Origin: Pseudomonas fluorescens
Lineage (GTDB): Bacteria > Pseudomonadota > Gammaproteobacteria > Pseudomonadales > Pseudomonadaceae
Length of the DNA: 64,000 bases
NCBI RefSeq assembly: GCF_001307155.1
Contig: NZ_CP012830.1
Coordinates: 3,470,501-3,534,500, forward strand
Direction: 5' to 3'
In this document: positions 61,173 through 64,000 of the stretch, in pieces
How the letters are laid out: each line of letters starts with the position of its first letter
How positions within the stretch are numbered: position 1 is the stretch's first letter
The notes under the pieces: generated by a model
Told to the model about the DNA's origin: nothing
The model's input: the letters and a program-made list of their open reading frames with translations, nothing else
Database searches by the model: none
Position numbers and translations under genes: made by a program

Positions 61173-62822
61173 ATGCAAGACTGGCAGCGTTCGGTGATCT
61201 ACCAGATCTACCCGAAGAGTTTTCACAGCCACGCCGGCAACCCCACGGGCGATTTGCTCGGGGTGGTGGCCAAGCTCGATTACCTGCAATGGCTGGGTGT
61301 CGACTGCCTGTGGATCACCCCGTTCCTGCGCTCGCCGCAACGCGACAACGGCTACGACATCAGCGACTACTACGCCATCGACCCGAGCTACGGGACCATG
61401 GCCGACTGCGAGTTGCTGATTGCCGAGGCCGGCAAGCGCGGGATCAAACTGATGCTCGATATCGTGGTCAACCACACCTCCATCGAGCACAGCTGGTTTC
61501 AGCAAGCGCGCAGCAGCCTCGATAACCCGTACCGTGACTTCTACATCTGGCGCGACCAGCCGAACAACTGGGAGTCCAAGTTCGGCGGTTCGGCCTGGGA
61601 ATACGAGGCGCAAACCGGGCAGTACTTTTTGCACCTGTTCGACCACACCCAGGCCGACCTGAACTGGGACAACCCGCAGGTGCGTGCTGAAGTCTTCAAG
61701 CTGATGCGCTTCTGGCGTGACAAAGGCGTGGGCGGTTTCCGTCTGGATGTGATCAACCTGATCTCCAAGCCGGCGGACTTCCCCGAAGACCACACCGACG
61801 GCCGACGCTTCTACACCGACGGCCCGAACGTGCATGAATACTTGCAGGAAATGCACCGCGAAGTCTTCGAAGGACATGACCTGATCAACGTCGGCGAGAT
61901 GTCTTCCACCAGCCTTGAGCACTGCATCCGCTATTCGCGACCGGACTCGAAAGAGCTGTCGATGACTTTCAACTTCCATCACCTGAAAGTCGATTACCCC
62001 AATATGCAGAAATGGGTGCGCGCCGATTTCGACTTCCTCGAACTCAAGCGCATCCTTTCCGACTGGCAGACCGGGATGCAGGCTGGTGGCGGCTGGAATG
62101 CGCTGTTCTGGTGTAACCACGATCAGCCGCGTGTGGTGTCGCGTTTCGGCGATGACGGCGAACACCGCGTGGTCTCGGCGAAGATGCTCGGCACTGCGCT
62201 GCACTTTCTGCAGGGCACGCCGTTCATCTATCAGGGTGAAGAGTTGGGCATGACCAACCCGGGCTTCGAGCGCATCGAGCAGTACCGGGATGTCGAAACC
62301 CTGAACATCTATCGCCTCAAGCGCGAGGCGGGCGAGTCCGAGGCCTCGAGCATGGCCGCGATCATGCAGAAGTCCCGCGACAACAGTCGCACTCCCATGC
62401 AGTGGAGCGCGTTACCCAATGCCGGTTTCAGCAGCAGCGAGCCGTGGATCGGCGTGCCGGCCAACGCCATGCAGATCAACGTCGAAAACCAGCTCGACGA
62501 CACGACTTCGGTGCTGCACCACTATCGCCAGCTGATTGCCTTGCGCCGCAGCGAACCGCTGATCCAGGACGGCGTGTATCGCCAGCTCTTGCCCACGCAC
62601 AAACAGGTTTGGGTGTACCTGCGTGAAGGAGAAGGCGAGCGGCTGTTGGTGGTGAACAACTTCTATGGCACGGCGTGTGAAGTCGAGCTGCCGGAACGGG
62701 TGATCACCGACTGCATGTTGCAACGCTTGGTGATCAGCAACTACCCGGACTCTGAGGTGCGCAAGCAGCAGCTGTTCCTGCGGCCATACGAGTCATTCGT
62801 TCTGCACCTGACCGACCACTAA
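61173..62822 (+). CDS. treC: Trehalose-6-phosphate hydrolase
   Basis: 549 aa GH13 enzyme that splits trehalose-6-phosphate to glucose and glucose-6-phosphate. Catalytic nucleophile in GFRLDVINL, acid in LINVGEMSS and transition-state Asp in NHDQPR; start MQDWQRSVIYQIYPKSF is canonical. ATG 61173 has AAGGAATC upstream. Shares the operon with treP across a REPIN. Confidence 0.95.
   Translation: MQDWQRSVIYQIYPKSFHSHAGNPTGDLLGVVAKLDYLQWLGVDCLWITPFLRSPQRDNGYDISDYYAIDPSYGTMADCELLIAEAGKRGIKLMLDIVVNHTSIEHSWFQQARSSLDNPYRDFYIWRDQPNNWESKFGGSAWEYEAQTGQYFLHLFDHTQADLNWDNPQVRAEVFKLMRFWRDKGVGGFRLDVINLISKPADFPEDHTDGRRFYTDGPNVHEYLQEMHREVFEGHDLINVGEMSSTSLEHCIRYSRPDSKELSMTFNFHHLKVDYPNMQKWVRADFDFLELKRILSDWQTGMQAGGGWNALFWCNHDQPRVVSRFGDDGEHRVVSAKMLGTALHFLQGTPFIYQGEELGMTNPGFERIEQYRDVETLNIYRLKREAGESEASSMAAIMQKSRDNSRTPMQWSALPNAGFSSSEPWIGVPANAMQINVENQLDDTTSVLHHYRQLIALRRSEPLIQDGVYRQLLPTHKQVWVYLREGEGERLLVVNNFYGTACEVELPERVITDCMLQRLVISNYPDSEVRKQQLFLRPYESFVLHLTDH

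Positions 62823-64000
<1,178 letters not shown>

Overview
The window is a high-GC gammaproteobacterial chromosome segment that looks like the Pseudomonas fluorescens group. Evidence: the isc-ndk-rlmN-pilF-rodZ-ispG-hisS-bamB-der order, queA-tgt-yajC-secDF next to a tRNA-Leu, DUF6124-type small proteins, and many REP/REPIN palindromes of the kind scattered through fluorescens-group genomes. No database search was possible, so the assignment rests on recognised protein families and gene order.

Layout. 1-3409 (minus): NAD-dependent soluble formate dehydrogenase fdsG-fdsB-fdsA, with fdsA running off the left edge. 3948-6102 (plus): a putative secreted toxin with its membrane immunity partner, followed by a second immunity paralogue preceded only by the last codons of a lost toxin. 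6197-8407: a LysE/RhtB exporter gene broken into two halves around about 1.57 kb that holds a LysR remnant and two small genes. 8557-11394: small membrane/hypothetical genes, an alpha/beta hydrolase, a short inverted-repeat element and two small Pseudomonas-type proteins. 11.49-17.25 kb: a candidate genomic island at the 3' end of tRNA-Leu(CAA), marked by a 16-bp exact repeat of the tRNA end; it carries a PIN-like protein and an AT-rich two-gene operon (836-aa membrane protein plus 308-aa partner) that I do not recognise. 17.4-24.4 kb: queuosine synthesis, SecDF translocase, a glycine-zipper protein and suhB. 24.5-41.2 kb: trmJ, cysE, the whole IscR-controlled Fe-S assembly operon, ndk, rlmN, pilF, rodZ, ispG, hisS, yfgM, bamB and der. 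41.5-49.5 kb: aminotransferase/omega-amidase pair, leuA with a possible leader peptide, an M23 peptidase, xseA, a TSUP permease and a conserved protein. 49.7-52.9 kb: guaB-guaA. 52.9-55.4 kb: a TerD-related gene between the 3' end of guaA and an imperfect copy of that end, suggesting a second small integrated island. 55.5-58.5 kb: a large toxin-like gene with a one-base frameshift. 58.6-64 kb: trehalose utilisation (treR, treP, treC and a LamB-type porin, cut by the right edge), with a perfect 42-bp palindrome as likely TreR operator.

The core blocks are ordinary housekeeping DNA. The accessory interest lies in the duplicated immunity locus (4-6 kb), the tRNA-Leu island (11.5-17.2 kb), the guaA-end insertion and the frameshifted toxin.
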